From positions 1-27,393 of the forward strand of contig JBPCTQ010000107.1 in NCBI GenBank assembly GCA_051011595.1: 27,393 nucleotides of DNA, given 5' to 3'. The position numbers were made by a program, and so were the translations under genes. This document shows positions 8,139 to 14,921 of the stretch, piece by piece. The stretch is from JAOUEE01 sp051011595. GTDB taxonomy: Bacteria > Actinomycetota > Acidimicrobiia > Acidimicrobiales > SHLQ01. The notes under the pieces are model-generated. The model saw only the letters and a program-made list of their open reading frames with translations, had not been told where the DNA came from and did not search any database. The number at the start of each line of letters is the position of its first letter. Position 1 is the stretch's first letter.

Positions 8139-8819
8139 TCAAACCGGCGGGAGAACTCCCAGGTCGAGTAGGCGCTGGCGCCGGCCCGACAGCACCAGCG
8201 CGTCGTCGACGTGAAGGGAGAGGTCAGTGGGCGGTTCACCCACGAACTCGTCTTCGCGCTGCACCCCCAGCACGGTGAGGCCCGGGAAGGCGTTGTCGAT
8301 GCCGCGCAAGCTACGCGGGGGCTTGTCCGGATCGTGATCGAGTCGGGCCGAAACGACCACGAACTCACTACCGAGCGACAGCAGCTCGACCGCCCGCCCC
8401 TCGATGCTCGGTAGCAGCTGACGTTGGGCGTAGCGCTGCCCGATTCGCTGCAGGAACCGCGTCATCGGCCGGTTGATGACGGCCAGTAGCACCATTACCA
8501 GACCGGCGATGAGAACAAGACTGCGCTCGGTGGTGCTGCCCGGTCCGGGGGCGATCAGACCGATCATCACGGTGACCACCAGGGTCGGCGTGCCCAGACT
8601 GCCGCCGAACATGGTGGCGGCGATGATCCGCCGTCGCACCGGATGGTTCACCACGTTCTCGGCTTCGGTGGTGGTGAACCCGGCGCCGCTGAAAGCCGAC
8701 CGGGCCTGGAACGAGGCGATCTCCGGTGGCATGCCGGTGGCAATGAGGCCACCGGTGGCCAGCTGGGTGAACACGAGGGTGATGGAAGCGACGATGAGAA
8801 AGGTCGCGATGGCATACAT
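8139..8819 (-). CDS. Membrane protein with TrkA-C (RCK_C)-like domain
   Basis: 226 residues from ATG 8819. The first about 115 residues contain hydrophobic segments (AIATFLIVASITLVFTQLA; a second around TMFGGSLGTPTLVVTVMIGLI; a third in SLVLIAGLVMVLLAVI). They also contain ARSAFSGAGFTTTEAENVV, which resembles the pore-loop text of TrkH-like potassium transporters. The C-terminal about 80 residues (FVVVSARLDHDP, LGVQREDEFVGEPPTDLSLHVDDALVLSGR) look like a TrkA-C/RCK_C ligand-binding domain. Small membrane proteins of this build are widespread, and their transport or sensing role is unsettled. The frame is open upstream to 9059, but that part overlaps the divergent SQR gene and lacks protein-like composition, so ATG 8819 is the reasonable start. 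Confidence 0.78.
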   Translation of the reverse strand: MYAIATFLIVASITLVFTQLATGGLIATGMPPEIASFQARSAFSGAGFTTTEAENVVNHPVRRRIIAATMFGGSLGTPTLVVTVMIGLIAPGPGSTTERSLVLIAGLVMVLLAVINRPMTRFLQRIGQRYAQRQLLPSIEGRAVELLSLGSEFVVVSARLDHDPDKPPRSLRGIDNAFPGLTVLGVQREDEFVGEPPTDLSLHVDDALVLSGRRQRLLDLGVLPPV

Positions 8820-8968
8820 GGCGCCATGCTCGCAGAGTCCGAACCCCCACGTGGCGAGGCCCCGAGATCGGGACCAAGGGCTGTGGTGCGAACCCGAGGA
8901 GGTCCATACGGTCCCCAGTGACGGCCGACCGTGTGGCCGTCGACGACTCGAGAACAGAGAGATCAGCC

Positions 8969-10219
8969 GTGGCCGATTCCCCGAAACGTATGGTGATTCT
9001 CGGAGCCGGGACGGGCGGGACCCTGGCCGCCAACCGACTGCGCAAGAGCCACGACACAAGCGCCCTCACCATCGACGTGGTCGACCAGGACAACGCGCAC
9101 ATCTACCAACCCGGCCTGTTGTTCGTCCCCTTCGGACTGGCCGAACCCGGCGAGATCGTCCGTAAACGAGATCGACAGCTGCGCCGAGACATGAACTATC
9201 ACCAGTGCGTGATCGATCATGTCGACGTGGACGGCGACGTCGTCCATCTCGCCGATGGGACGACGTTGCCCTACGACGTGTTGTTGGTGGCAACCGGCGC
9301 CGTTCTCCAGCCCGAGGAGACCGAAGGTCTGGCCGGACCGGGTTGGATGCGTGACGTCTTCACGTTCTACGACCTGGCCGGCGCCACGGCTCTGGCCTCT
9401 CGGCTGGACTCGTTCGATCACGGCCACCTCGTCATCAACGTGGTCGACATGCCCATCAAGTGCCCGGTGGCTCCCCTCGAGTTCGCCTTCCTGGCCGACT
9501 GGTTCTTCACCGAGCGAGGAGTTCGAGACGACATCACCATCACCTACGCAACGCCGCTCGACGGCGCCTTCACCAAACCCACGGCATCGGCCGCCTTGTC
9601 GTCGCTGCTCGACGAGAAGGGCATCAACCTGGTCACCGAGTTCAACACTGGTGAAGTCGACGGTGCGGCCAAGAAGCTGATCGGCTACGACGAACGCGAG
9701 ATCGACTTCGACCTGGCCGTGGTGGTGCCCCTGCATGGTGGTGCCGCCTACGTCGAGAACTCACCCGGTCTCGGCGACGAGTTGGGTTTTGTGCCGACCG
9801 ACAACGCCACCCTGCAGTCCGAGGTGCGCGACAACATCTTCGTCCTGGGCGACGCAGCCGATCTGCCCGCCTCCAAGGCCGGTTCGGTCACCCACTTCGA
9901 AGGTGAGGTCCTGATGGAGAACATCGACGCCTTCCTCGACGGGCGCTCCCTCGAATCCCGCTTCGACGGCCACGCCAACTGCTTCATCGAAACCGGATTC
10001 TCCAAAGCACTGCTGATCGACTTCAACTACGAGACCGAACCCCTGGAGGGGCACTACCCGGGACCGGTCGGGCTGCCGCTGCTGAAGGAATCCCGGCTCA
10101 ATCACCTGGGAAAGCTCATGTTCCAGTCTTTCTACTGGCACGGCTTGTTGCCGGGCCGTGACATCCCCGGCATCGGGCCCGCCATGCCGACTTCCGGCAA
10201 GCAGTCGGCGTCGGTCTGA
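8969..10219 (+). CDS. Sulfide:quinone oxidoreductase-like FAD-dependent oxidoreductase
   Basis: 416 residues from GTG 8969, preceded by a purine-rich GAGAG. A GTG at 8918 is possible but gives 17 extra hydrophilic residues and a poorly spaced AGGAGG. The N-terminal FAD motif MVILGAGTGGTLAANRL, then HIYQPGLLFVPFGL, the ATG motif LLVATGAVL and the second FAD contact FVLGDAADLPASKAGS identify an SQR/NDH-2-like flavoprotein. Cysteines are at about 80, 165 (MPIKCPVAP) and 338 (GHANCFIETG). The second sits where SQR proteins carry a redox-active Cys, but I cannot place the full redox pair. The C-terminal segment NHLGKLMFQSFYWHGLLPG is amphipathic, as expected for membrane docking. First gene of a three-gene sulfur module, followed 34 bases later by the DsrC-like gene. 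Confidence 0.82.
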   Translation: MADSPKRMVILGAGTGGTLAANRLRKSHDTSALTIDVVDQDNAHIYQPGLLFVPFGLAEPGEIVRKRDRQLRRDMNYHQCVIDHVDVDGDVVHLADGTTLPYDVLLVATGAVLQPEETEGLAGPGWMRDVFTFYDLAGATALASRLDSFDHGHLVINVVDMPIKCPVAPLEFAFLADWFFTERGVRDDITITYATPLDGAFTKPTASAALSSLLDEKGINLVTEFNTGEVDGAAKKLIGYDEREIDFDLAVVVPLHGGAAYVENSPGLGDELGFVPTDNATLQSEVRDNIFVLGDAADLPASKAGSVTHFEGEVLMENIDAFLDGRSLESRFDGHANCFIETGFSKALLIDFNYETEPLEGHYPGPVGLPLLKESRLNHLGKLMFQSFYWHGLLPGRDIPGIGPAMPTSGKQSASV

Positions 10220-10253
10220 CGCCATCGATGCCCACCTCAGAAAGGAACACCCC

Positions 10254-10574
10254 ATGACCACCAAGATCCTGGCCGGTACACCGGTGGAGTTGAACGACGA
10301 AGGTTTCTTCGTCGACCCCACCCAGTGGACCGAGGAGATGGCCCCCGAGATCGCCGACGAGGTCGGCGTGCCGACTCCTCTGACCGACAAGCACTGGCAG
10401 GTGCTCAACTACATGCGCGACGAGTACTTCGAGAAGGGCACCGGCCCCACCGTGCGCAAGATGGGCAAGACCTCCGGTGTGCCGGTCAAGGAGCTCTTCC
10501 AGCTCCTCCCGAAGGGCCCGGCCAAGCTGGCCGCCCGTTGTGCCGGGATCCCCAAACCACGTGGCTGCGTCTAG
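10254..10574 (+). CDS. DsrC/TusE family sulfur carrier protein
   Basis: 106 residues from ATG 10254, with AAAGGA correctly spaced upstream. Family features are ELNDEGFFVDPTQWTEEMA, HWQVLNYMRDEYFEKGTGPTVRKM and the C-terminal LFQLLPKGPAKLAARCAGIPKPRGCV-type arm. The conserved penultimate cysteine (CysA, Cys105) is present. The only other cysteine is Cys96, eight residues before it, whereas classical DsrC has CysB with ten residues between and TusE lacks it. The carrier binds sulfur as a persulfide on CysA and works with DsrE-type proteins in the cytoplasm. Its place between SQR-like and DsrE-like genes points to handling sulfane sulfur from sulfide oxidation rather than tRNA thiolation; that is inference. 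Confidence 0.88.
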   Translation: MTTKILAGTPVELNDEGFFVDPTQWTEEMAPEIADEVGVPTPLTDKHWQVLNYMRDEYFEKGTGPTVRKMGKTSGVPVKELFQLLPKGPAKLAARCAGIPKPRGCV

Positions 10575-10624
10575 CCCGTGCTCATTTTGTTCGACAACCA
10601 CATCACCACCACGAGGTAGCGATC

Positions 10625-11134
10625 ATGACCACCACCGAGGCCGAAGCCGACACCGCTGCGGCGGCGTCGAAACCAACGATCGAGAAGGTCTCGATCATCA
10701 TCTCCAAAGGATCCTTCGAGGGCATCTATCCCGGGCTGATCATGGCCAACGGGGCTCGCAACGAAGGGATCGAAGCCAATCTCTTCTTCACCTTCTTCGG
10801 CATGGACGCCATTCACAAGAAGCGACACGAGCACATCAAGGTGGCCACGGTCGGCAACCCCGGACTGCACCTTCCGACCTGGGTGGGTGGCCTGCCCGGT
10901 GTGTCGTCGTTGATGACGAAGTACATGGATCGGCAGATCGAGAAGCTCGATTACCCAGGCATCGCCGAATTCGTCGAGATGATCTCCGACACCGGGGCCG
11001 GCCTGTACGCCTGCTTGGCGTCGGTCGAGATGTTCGGGTTCGAACAGTCCGATCTCATCGACGAGGTCGAGGAGATCATCACTGTCGGCGAGTTCTACGA
11101 CATGGCTGCCGGCGGTCAGATCATCTTCACCTGA
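10625..11134 (+). CDS. DsrE/DsrF/DrsH-like (DsrE2-type) sulfurtransferase
   Basis: 169 residues from ATG 10625, with GAGG about 10 bases upstream. After a polar Ala/Thr/Glu-rich tail of about 18 residues, the DsrE fold begins with EKVSIIISKGSFEGIYPGLIMANGA, then ANLFFTFFGMDAIHKKR. The likely sulfur-accepting Cys130 is in GLYACLASVEMFGF, the position used by DsrE2 proteins. The C-terminal TVGEFYDMAAGGQIIF is also typical of the family. DsrE-type proteins carry persulfide and exchange it with DsrC/TusE carriers, which fits the gene 50 bases upstream. It is the last gene of the sulfur module. Confidence 0.88.
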   Translation: MTTTEAEADTAAAASKPTIEKVSIIISKGSFEGIYPGLIMANGARNEGIEANLFFTFFGMDAIHKKRHEHIKVATVGNPGLHLPTWVGGLPGVSSLMTKYMDRQIEKLDYPGIAEFVEMISDTGAGLYACLASVEMFGFEQSDLIDEVEEIITVGEFYDMAAGGQIIFT

Positions 11135-11217
11135 GACCCACGTTGGCCTCCGAATCGGTGGTGGCGACGAGGCGGAGGGGGGATTCGGTCCGATGTGTGC
11201 CTAGAGTTGCATGTGAG

Positions 11218-11234
11218 CCGGCCACTAGGGCCGG
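11218..11234 (+). promoter_or_regulatory. Possible 5'-UTR hairpin of the cold-shock gene
   Basis: CCGGCC-ACTAG-GGCCGG forms a perfect 6-bp stem 26 bases before the cold-shock start codon. A TAGAGT about 15 bases upstream could be a -10 element, which would place the hairpin at the 5' end of a short leader. Cold-shock mRNAs often have structured leaders, but this one is small and its role is inferred only. Confidence 0.3.
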
Positions 11235-11259
11235 GTCGAAGCGAGAGAGCGATCACCCC

Positions 11260-11457
11260 ATGCAAGGCACTGTCAAGTTTTTCAACAACGAGAAGGGCTT
11301 CGGCTTCATCTCCCGAGAAGGAGGGGACGACGTGTTCGTTCATTACTCCAACATTTCGGGTGAGGGCTACAAGTCTCTCGACGAAGGGCAAACGGTCGAG
11401 TTCGATGTCGCCCCGGGCCGGAAGGGCGAAGAAGCCCAGAACGTGCGGGTCGTCTGA
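11260..11457 (+). CDS. Cold-shock protein (CspA family)
   Basis: 65 residues from ATG 11260, the usual length for the family. The single cold-shock OB-fold domain starts MQGTVKFFNNEKGFGFIS, with RNP1 as KGFGFI and RNP2 as DVFVHY, and ends AQNVRVV. These bind single-stranded RNA/DNA and melt mRNA structure in the cytoplasm. GAGAGAG lies about 10 bases upstream. A 125-base leader separates it from the DsrE-like gene and a strong terminator follows, so it is probably a single-gene transcript. The symbol is left empty because the paralogue cannot be assigned. Confidence 0.96.
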   Translation: MQGTVKFFNNEKGFGFISREGGDDVFVHYSNISGEGYKSLDEGQTVEFDVAPGRKGEEAQNVRVV

Positions 11458-11472
11458 ACAACTGAAGTCAGT

Positions 11473-11514
11473 CGAACGCCGCCGGCTCATCGAGTCGGCG
11501 GCGTTCGTCGTTTT
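11473..11514 (+). terminator. Rho-independent-type terminator after the cold-shock gene
   Basis: A 12-bp perfect stem (CGAACGCCGCCG paired with CGGCGGCGTTCG) continues inward through GCTC/GAGT with one G-U pair to an ATC loop, giving about 16 paired positions. It is followed by CG and four T residues at 11511-11514. It begins 15 bases after the cold-shock stop. The next gene is on the other strand, ending at 11544, and that side has no T tract, so it probably serves the cold-shock transcript. Confidence 0.85.
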
Positions 11515-11543
11515 GGGATCGTGTGGTGGGTTCGGGCGACCGC

Positions 11544-12014
11544 TCAGCCACCGGTGTCGTCCGTGCGCCGAAGATGGAGGCGGTCGAGCGAGCGCTGCTC
11601 GATGACCGATTCGGTGGTGCCGTCGTCGTAGGCAGGCGAGACCACCGGTGCGGCCGCCTCCACTCGGATCAACACGATCGCCGAGACCCGCGCCGGCACC
11701 AGCCCGCTGCGTTCTTCGTAGAACCGCACGCCGGCCTCGTACTCCGGCCCGGCCCGGTGAACCTGCCCAATGCCCTTGAACCGGTAGCCCACTCGACGGA
11801 GCGGGTCGACCACGTTGACTTCGACGGCGGTGTTGCCGGCCTCGATGTTGGCCACGGTGGCGTGTGAGTGCAGGTGTGCGAACACCAGCGTGTCGGCGTC
11901 CCACACGGCGGTTGTTCCCTTGGGGGACAGGTTGGGTGTGCCGTCGGGGCACACGGTGGCCACGAAGCCGAGCCGTTGCTCGTCGATGACTCGTTGCATG
12001 TCTTCGTCGAGCAT
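11544..12014 (-). CDS. Pyridoxamine 5'-phosphate oxidase family flavoprotein
   Basis: 156 residues from ATG 12014, with GGAGG (complement of 12022-12026) seven bases upstream, an excellent ribosome binding site. The split-barrel features are IDEQRLGFVATVCPDGTPN, LSPKGTTAVWDADTLVFAHL and TVANIEAGNTAVEVNVVDP, then GYRFKGIGQVHRAG. This is the PPOX type found in many actinomycete general-purpose FMN-binding proteins. The substrate is unknown. It is distinct in sequence and subfamily from the Rv1155-like protein at 4350-4769. It is convergent with the cold-shock gene. Confidence 0.85.
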   Translation of the reverse strand: MLDEDMQRVIDEQRLGFVATVCPDGTPNLSPKGTTAVWDADTLVFAHLHSHATVANIEAGNTAVEVNVVDPLRRVGYRFKGIGQVHRAGPEYEAGVRFYEERSGLVPARVSAIVLIRVEAAAPVVSPAYDDGTTESVIEQRSLDRLHLRRTDDTGG

Positions 12015-12033
12015 GACGGCGCCTCCGGGGCGG

Positions 12034-12153
12034 CTACTTGCCCTGCAGGTAGGAGTAGATGGTGGGTTCGAGGACTGCACCCGCTTGGAGCAGTTGCGGC
12101 GAGGGGTTGCCGAGCCGGACGCTACCCCGATGCCCGTTCCGCGTCCCGGCCAT
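12034..12153 (-). CDS. Possible small ORF of 39 residues
   Basis: An ATG-initiated frame in the DUF3626-PPOX gap ends 19 bases before the PPOX start and overlaps the last 32 bases of the DUF3626 gene. Its second half (NPSPQLLQAGAVLEPTIYSY) has G/C-ending codons and a protein-like composition. I see no ribosome binding site ahead of the ATG, and I do not recognise the sequence. It could be a genuine small protein, the remnant C-terminus of a lost gene, or chance. Confidence 0.25.
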   Translation of the reverse strand: MAGTRNGHRGSVRLGNPSPQLLQAGAVLEPTIYSYLQGK

Positions 12154-13171
12154 GATGCAGGAGGCAGTGCCACAGATACTTCACCTGCTGGAGGGGACTC
12201 TCGGGTGCATCGCCGGATCGAGTCGGAGGTGTGTAGGCGATGTTCTCGGCGCAGCGGCCGAGACATGCAGCATCGACGATGCCGTCGGCTCGGGCGACCA
12301 ACTGCGCCAGCTCGGGCATGGTGGGGCCACGGAAGTCGTCCGGTACGAGCGTCGCGGCCAGTTCTGATCCGCCGTGCCACATGAGCTCGAACTGGTGTTG
12401 ATCGGCCGCGAGGTCGAGGAGTGTCTCGGTCGGTGTGCCGCGAAAGCTGGGGTCGAGCACGATCGCATCCACGTCGTCGCCCAGCAGCACGTCGCCATGC
12501 ACCTGCGCCTCGATGTACCCGTCCAGGCATCGCGCGGGGGCCACCGTCGGCTCGCCCTGCTGGATCGCGGTCACTATGTCCCCGACGGAGAGCGATCGGC
12601 CGAGTCCGGCGTCGTCGGCGCCTTGTTCGAGGAGACCGGCCAGGATGGCCGTGAAGCATTCGATGGTGCCCAGGTCAGTGGGGCCGACGTGGCTGTCGCC
12701 GACGCAGAACGTGGCCCGATCGAGGCAACTGGCTGCGAGGATCACGAAGGACGAACCGAACCGCGGTGAACCTCCGTGCGGGTCGCGGGTGAGGTCGAGG
12801 GCGCCGTACACCGGCCGAGTCACGGCCGAGTCGACGTAGGCGGCCCCGAAGAGGGTGCGTTCCCACTGCGTGCGCTCACCTTCGGGAACAGCCGACCGGC
12901 TCCCGTTCGACACACCCGTCTCGGTTTGAGGCTGGTAGCGGCCGGTCTCGAGTAGCCCGGCCGCCACCGTGTGACCTTCACGGCTCCGCCGGTCGGGGTG
13001 GAAGTTGAGGGTGAGTCGACCGTGTTGGCGCACGCCCTCCACCAGATCGGGCACGCTCACCTCTTCGCGGTGGCCTCCCAAGGCCGTTCGCACCCGCTGC
13101 TCGTCGTCGGCCATCTTGGCGCGGCACCCGTTCTCGACCACGACGAGCGCCTGCGGGACCGGATGGGCCAT
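12122..13171 (-). CDS. DUF3626 domain protein
   Basis: 349 residues from ATG 13171. The family signature is clear: LTLNFHPDRRS near residue 55, GLLETGRYQPQTETGVSNGS, WERTLFGAAYVDS, RPVYGALDL and PRFGSSFVIL. It continues with FCVGDSH, YIEAQVHGDVLL and AIVLDPSFRGTP. DUF3626 proteins occur sporadically in bacteria. They have been suggested to be toxin- or transferase-like because of conserved polar residues, but no function is established to my knowledge. No signal peptide is visible. An internal ATG 19 codons downstream is an alternative start. The C-terminus ends shortly after the family's YLWH segment, so the gene looks intact. Confidence 0.8.
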   Translation of the reverse strand: MAHPVPQALVVVENGCRAKMADDEQRVRTALGGHREEVSVPDLVEGVRQHGRLTLNFHPDRRSREGHTVAAGLLETGRYQPQTETGVSNGSRSAVPEGERTQWERTLFGAAYVDSAVTRPVYGALDLTRDPHGGSPRFGSSFVILAASCLDRATFCVGDSHVGPTDLGTIECFTAILAGLLEQGADDAGLGRSLSVGDIVTAIQQGEPTVAPARCLDGYIEAQVHGDVLLGDDVDAIVLDPSFRGTPTETLLDLAADQHQFELMWHGGSELAATLVPDDFRGPTMPELAQLVARADGIVDAACLGRCAENIAYTPPTRSGDAPESPLQQVKYLWHCLLHHGRDAERASG

Positions 13172-13331
13172 GACTCCATGGTGCCAGGCCGTCGTCGGAG
13201 TAGCCCGGGAAATCACGGGCCGGTCGCCCCCGTCGGGTGCCGGTCGACCTCAAGGCGAACCTGCGGTTCGTCGATGAACGGTGATGCACTCGGTGACCAG
13301 AGACGACTCCGACGTGGCGCGAGCGAGGGCC

Positions 13332-14909
13332 ATGGCGTCGATGCGTCGTCGCACCCACCAGAGGCCGGCCTGCGTGGGCATCGTGTTCATGGTCCTCGTG
13401 GCCCTGTGGGCCGGGCCGGTGGCGGCCGACGACGATGCGTCGTCGAAAGCGGCGCCCGCCCTCGGTGTGGCGGCCAGCCGCCAACGCCCGGACGCACCCC
13501 GAGTCTTCGACAGCGCCGACCCCGCGGTCCTCGTCTGGCAGGGCGAGCTCTTCCTGTTCGGATCGACCAACAATCGAAAGGTCCCGGTCCGCCGGATCGA
13601 GAGCTACAGCGCGCCGCTGGCCGACAGCCAGTCGGCCTGGGCGACCAACGCCATCGACGCCATGCCGGCGAGGCCGGCGTGGGTCGATGCCTCCGAATGG
13701 GAGATCTGGGCACCGTCGGTCACCCGCCTGGGCGACAAGTTCGTGATGTTCTTCTCGTCGGCCCGTGGTGGTCCGACGGCTGACGAGAACAACGACAAGT
13801 GCATCGGCAAGGCGGTGGCGACGTCACCCATGGGGCCCTACGTTCCTGGACCGGCCCCAATCTACTGCGGCCTGCCCCCCGAAGGGCCCAAGGCCGGCCT
13901 GCCGGCATCGAACTGGTGGGGAAGGAGTGCCCTCGATCCTGAGGTGTTCCGTGCCGCCAACGGCCAGCTCTACATGCTCATGGCACTGGGCCGCACCCAC
14001 GAGAACATCGGTGTGGTCCGCCTCGACGGCAACGGGAACGTGATCGGTGGGCCCAACGCCACGCCCACGATCCTGGCCAGCCAGCAGTTCCCGTGGCACG
14101 ACGGCAGCGACAATTCCACGTTCGGGGCGGGTGCCTTTCTCGAGAATCCGACGATGATCCACGACCCGAACACCAACACCTACCTGCTCTTCTATTCGGC
14201 CGGTCAGTGGTACACCGATCGATACGTGACCGGTTTTGCCCGTTGCGCCACGCCGACCGGGCCGTGCACGTTGCAGCCGACACCATTCCTGGTGGGGGGT
14301 AATGGCCGCAGCGGCGTGGGCGGCCTGACGGCCTTTCGCGACCATGCCGGGGTGGCTCGGGTGGCCTACGCCACCTGGCAACAGGGTCACGAGAACCAGG
14401 TCGGTCCGGCGGCCATCTACAAACGACAGACCCACTGGATGACACTGCAGCTGTCGGCCACGAGCAACCCAGCGGCGCAGTCGGTGTCGCTGACCTCGGC
14501 TACAGGAGCCGTGTCCATCCGATGTGACGGTGAGATCGCCACCATCGTCGGCACCAACGGCGCCGACGAGATCGTCGGTACACCCGGGCGCGACGTGATC
14601 GCGGCACGGGGCGGCGACGATGTGATCAATGGCCGAGGTGGACACGACCTCATCTGTGCCGGAACCGGCAGCGACCACATCCGTGGTGGAACCGGGTCCG
14701 ACCACATCTACGGCGAGGGCGGCAAGGACACGGTGATCGCCGACGGTGGCAAGGACTTCATCAACGGTGGCCCGGGCAACGACATCCTCAAGGGCGGCCT
14801 CGGCAAGGACACAGTGTGGGGTGCCGGCAACTTCGACAAGTGCTGGGGTGAACAGATGCGCTGCGAAGTGAAACACCGCACCCGGCACAACGGAACAGTT
14901 CCGGGCTAG
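13332..14909 (+). CDS. Secreted GH43-like beta-propeller protein with C-terminal GGxGxD calcium-binding repeats
   Basis: About 525 residues. An Arg-rich N-terminus and hydrophobic core (CVGIVFMVLVALWAGPVAA) form a Sec signal peptide with likely cleavage after VAA. Residues from about 60 to 370 resemble a five-bladed GH43/GH62-type propeller. FDSADPAVLVWQGELFLFGS carries the candidate base Asp, ALDPEVFRAANGQLYML the second Asp, and FLENPTMIHDPNTNTYLLFY the candidate acid Glu. The last about 100 residues hold roughly eight nonapeptide units of the type GGxGxDxI, like RTX/hemolysin calcium-binding repeats. Expected role is extracellular glycan processing or binding. The start is uncertain: ATG at 13284, 13332 or 13341 all fit before the signal sequence. 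Confidence 0.72.
   Translation: MASMRRRTHQRPACVGIVFMVLVALWAGPVAADDDASSKAAPALGVAASRQRPDAPRVFDSADPAVLVWQGELFLFGSTNNRKVPVRRIESYSAPLADSQSAWATNAIDAMPARPAWVDASEWEIWAPSVTRLGDKFVMFFSSARGGPTADENNDKCIGKAVATSPMGPYVPGPAPIYCGLPPEGPKAGLPASNWWGRSALDPEVFRAANGQLYMLMALGRTHENIGVVRLDGNGNVIGGPNATPTILASQQFPWHDGSDNSTFGAGAFLENPTMIHDPNTNTYLLFYSAGQWYTDRYVTGFARCATPTGPCTLQPTPFLVGGNGRSGVGGLTAFRDHAGVARVAYATWQQGHENQVGPAAIYKRQTHWMTLQLSATSNPAAQSVSLTSATGAVSIRCDGEIATIVGTNGADEIVGTPGRDVIAARGGDDVINGRGGHDLICAGTGSDHIRGGTGSDHIYGEGGKDTVIADGGKDFINGGPGNDILKGGLGKDTVWGAGNFDKCWGEQMRCEVKHRTRHNGTVPG
14555..14830 (+). repeat. Tandem GGxGxDxxx-coding repeats
   Basis: Within the secreted protein, near-repeated 27-base units encode successive G-G/T-x-G-x-D-x-I motifs (ADEIVG, GRDVIAARGGDDVINGRGG, GSDHIRGG, GSDHIYGEGG, GKDTVIADGG, GNDILKGG). 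In proteins these form a parallel beta-roll binding calcium between turns. Confidence 0.8.
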
Positions 14910-14921
14910 CGAACGTCCCGC

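Noticed and set aside
6908..8368. Long open frame (about 486 codons) on the minus strand opposite the aldo/keto reductase
   Set aside because: It lies antisense to a gene with a complete catalytic tetrad; the translation is Arg/His/Gln-rich with no domain. Such shadows are expected in GC-rich DNA.
13253..13268. Small inverted repeat CGAAC-CTGCG-GTTCG upstream of the secreted-protein gene
   Set aside because: Five-base arms are expected by chance at this composition and no second copy was seen.
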